A DNA stretch of 12,488 nt. It comes from Opitutaceae bacterium (GTDB lineage Bacteria; Verrucomicrobiota; Verrucomicrobiia; Opitutales; Opitutaceae). Shown piece after piece: positions 11,709-12,488 of the stretch (positions within the stretch are counted from its first letter, which is position 1; every line of letters begins with the position of its first letter). Below the pieces are notes generated by a model. The model searched no databases and was not told the origin of the DNA. It saw only the letters and a list, made by a program, of their open reading frames with translations. Made by a program: the position numbers and the translations under genes. The stretch covers positions 1 to 12,488 of the forward strand of contig JAPOIC010000035.1 in NCBI GenBank assembly GCA_029979145.1, given 5' to 3'.

Positions 11709-12488
11709 ATCCGAATTCCGCCAGCACCGCGCGATCGGTGACCTGCACGATCGTTGGCTTCGTCGCCGACCAGTCGATCATGCCGACGTGTAACCGGTAA
11801 TACCGCAGCCCGAAATACGCGACGAGCCAGCGGTCGCCGCGGCGGCGGATAACCTCCATGCCAGTGATGTCGTCGCGAAGCACCGTGGGCGCGACGTCCG
11901 GCCAGCGCAGCGGCTGGTCCGCGTCGACATAGCTCCACGCGTGGTGGCCACCAAAGAAGAGCCGCCAGCGCCCGTCGTCGAGCCGCTGCACGTTGCTCGA
12001 CTCGCATTGGTTCCATGCGTTGAAGCCGTAAACGATGCCCTCGTCGCGCCAAGTGATCAGGTCCGTGGAGGACGCCCGCGCCACGCAGCCGTTGCCGTCT
12101 CCTTTCACCGCGGTGTAGTAGAGCTGGAATCGGCCTTCGTGTTCGATCACGTGTGCGTCGCGACAAGCCGCCCCGCCGGTCGTTGGACAAAACGCCCACG
12201 GGTAATTCTCCGGCTGGATCACCGGGGCATCAGCGGCGCGCTCCCAGTGGAACAGGTCATCCGACACCGCCACGCCGATGCGCTGTGTGTTGTCCGTCGC
12301 CACACCGGTATAGAGCATCCAATGCCGCCCCTCGTGGCTCAGCACGAAGGGGGCAAAGACGTGGCCGTGGTCCCAGCCGCGCGAATCGATGAAGAAACAC
12401 GGCACGTGGGTTTCCCACGTCACGAAATCACGCGTCGTCGCGTGGCCGAACCACACCTCGTTGCCGGGCAGGCAGCAGCCCACGCCCG
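11704..12488 (-). CDS. GH43/GH32-like five-bladed beta-propeller glycoside hydrolase, 5' end outside window
   Basis: The frame is open to the right edge, so the N-terminus and any signal peptide are missing. A GTG at 12483 is in frame but internal-looking. The visible part, about 260 residues, shows repeating blade sequences such as WFGHATTRDFVTWETH, FAPFVLSHEGRHWMLYTGV, IGVAVSDDLFHWER and CVARASSTDLITWRDEG. This is the alternating (Y/F)xxS/TxDLxxW pattern of GH43, GH32 and related clans. Candidate active-site residues are Arg108, Asp109 and His111 in CRDAH (RDP-like motif) and Glu161 in NQCESSNVQRLDDG (acid/base-like). Numbering counts from the GTG at 12483. The first catalytic aspartate would lie outside the window. 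It probably cleaves a furanoside, fructoside or related plant or algal glycan; the exact family is not decidable here. The stop codon falls within the 11632-11708 repeat. Confidence 0.78.
   Translation of the reverse strand, partial: GVGCCLPGNEVWFGHATTRDFVTWETHVPCFFIDSRGWDHGHVFAPFVLSHEGRHWMLYTGVATDNTQRIGVAVSDDLFHWERAADAPVIQPENYPWAFCPTTGGAACRDAHVIEHEGRFQLYYTAVKGDGNGCVARASSTDLITWRDEGIVYGFNAWNQCESSNVQRLDDGRWRLFFGGHHAWSYVDADQPLRWPDVAPTVLRDDITGMEVIRRRGDRWLVAYFGLRYYRLHVGMIDWSATKPTIVQVTDRAVLAEFGL

Overview
The window reads as a chromosomal segment of a GC-rich, Gram-negative, didermic bacterium. It carries lipid A synthesis (lpxB), a LolCD-type lipoprotein release system, class II lysyl-tRNA synthetase and C5-pathway haem synthesis (hemA). 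The gene mix, the near absence of Shine-Dalgarno sequences and the abundant GC-rich intergenic palindromes (GGCGGGGTC...GACCCCGCC followed by CTACA) suggest the Verrucomicrobiota, perhaps Opitutaceae. That placement is a judgement from pattern memory, not a computed result.

Layout. Positions 1-1183 (+): the C-terminal end of a thioredoxin-fold protein, then a HemX/CcsA-type membrane protein that overlaps hemA by 4 nt. hemA (1180-2268, +) encodes a short glutamyl-tRNA reductase. Positions 2269-2505: a composite palindromic repeat. Positions 2506-4968 (-): a Gfo/Idh/MocA oxidoreductase, lpxB and a 46-residue single-span membrane protein, read right to left as a likely operon. Positions 5100-6458 (+): a phytanoyl-CoA dioxygenase-family protein and a GNAT acetyltransferase. 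Positions 6459-6614: repeats and a 27-nt palindrome. Positions 6615-10219 (-): lysS, lolC/E-type permease and lolD, read right to left. Positions 10220-10459: a divergent intergenic region with repeats. Positions 10460-11620 (+): a dicarboxylate/amino acid:cation symporter family protein. Positions 11632-11708: a second composite palindromic repeat. Positions 11704-12488 (-): the C-terminal part of a GH43/GH32-like beta-propeller glycoside hydrolase, cut by the window edge.

How the genes relate: two blocks serve the outer membrane. The oxidoreductase plus lpxB block makes lipid A, and may make a 3-amino sugar variant if the oxidoreductase is GnnA-like. The lolC/lolD block extracts lipoproteins from the inner membrane. 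The thioredoxin/HemX/HemA block is linked to haem synthesis and possibly cytochrome maturation. The remaining genes look like independent accessory functions.

I see no phage, CRISPR, toxin-antitoxin, defence or biosynthetic cluster. No new multi-gene system is visible. The points most worth a second look are the layered intergenic repeat families, a glutamyl-tRNA reductase that ends before the usual dimerisation domain, a GnnA-like gene beside lpxB, an unlisted small membrane protein, and a symporter with altered cation and substrate motifs.
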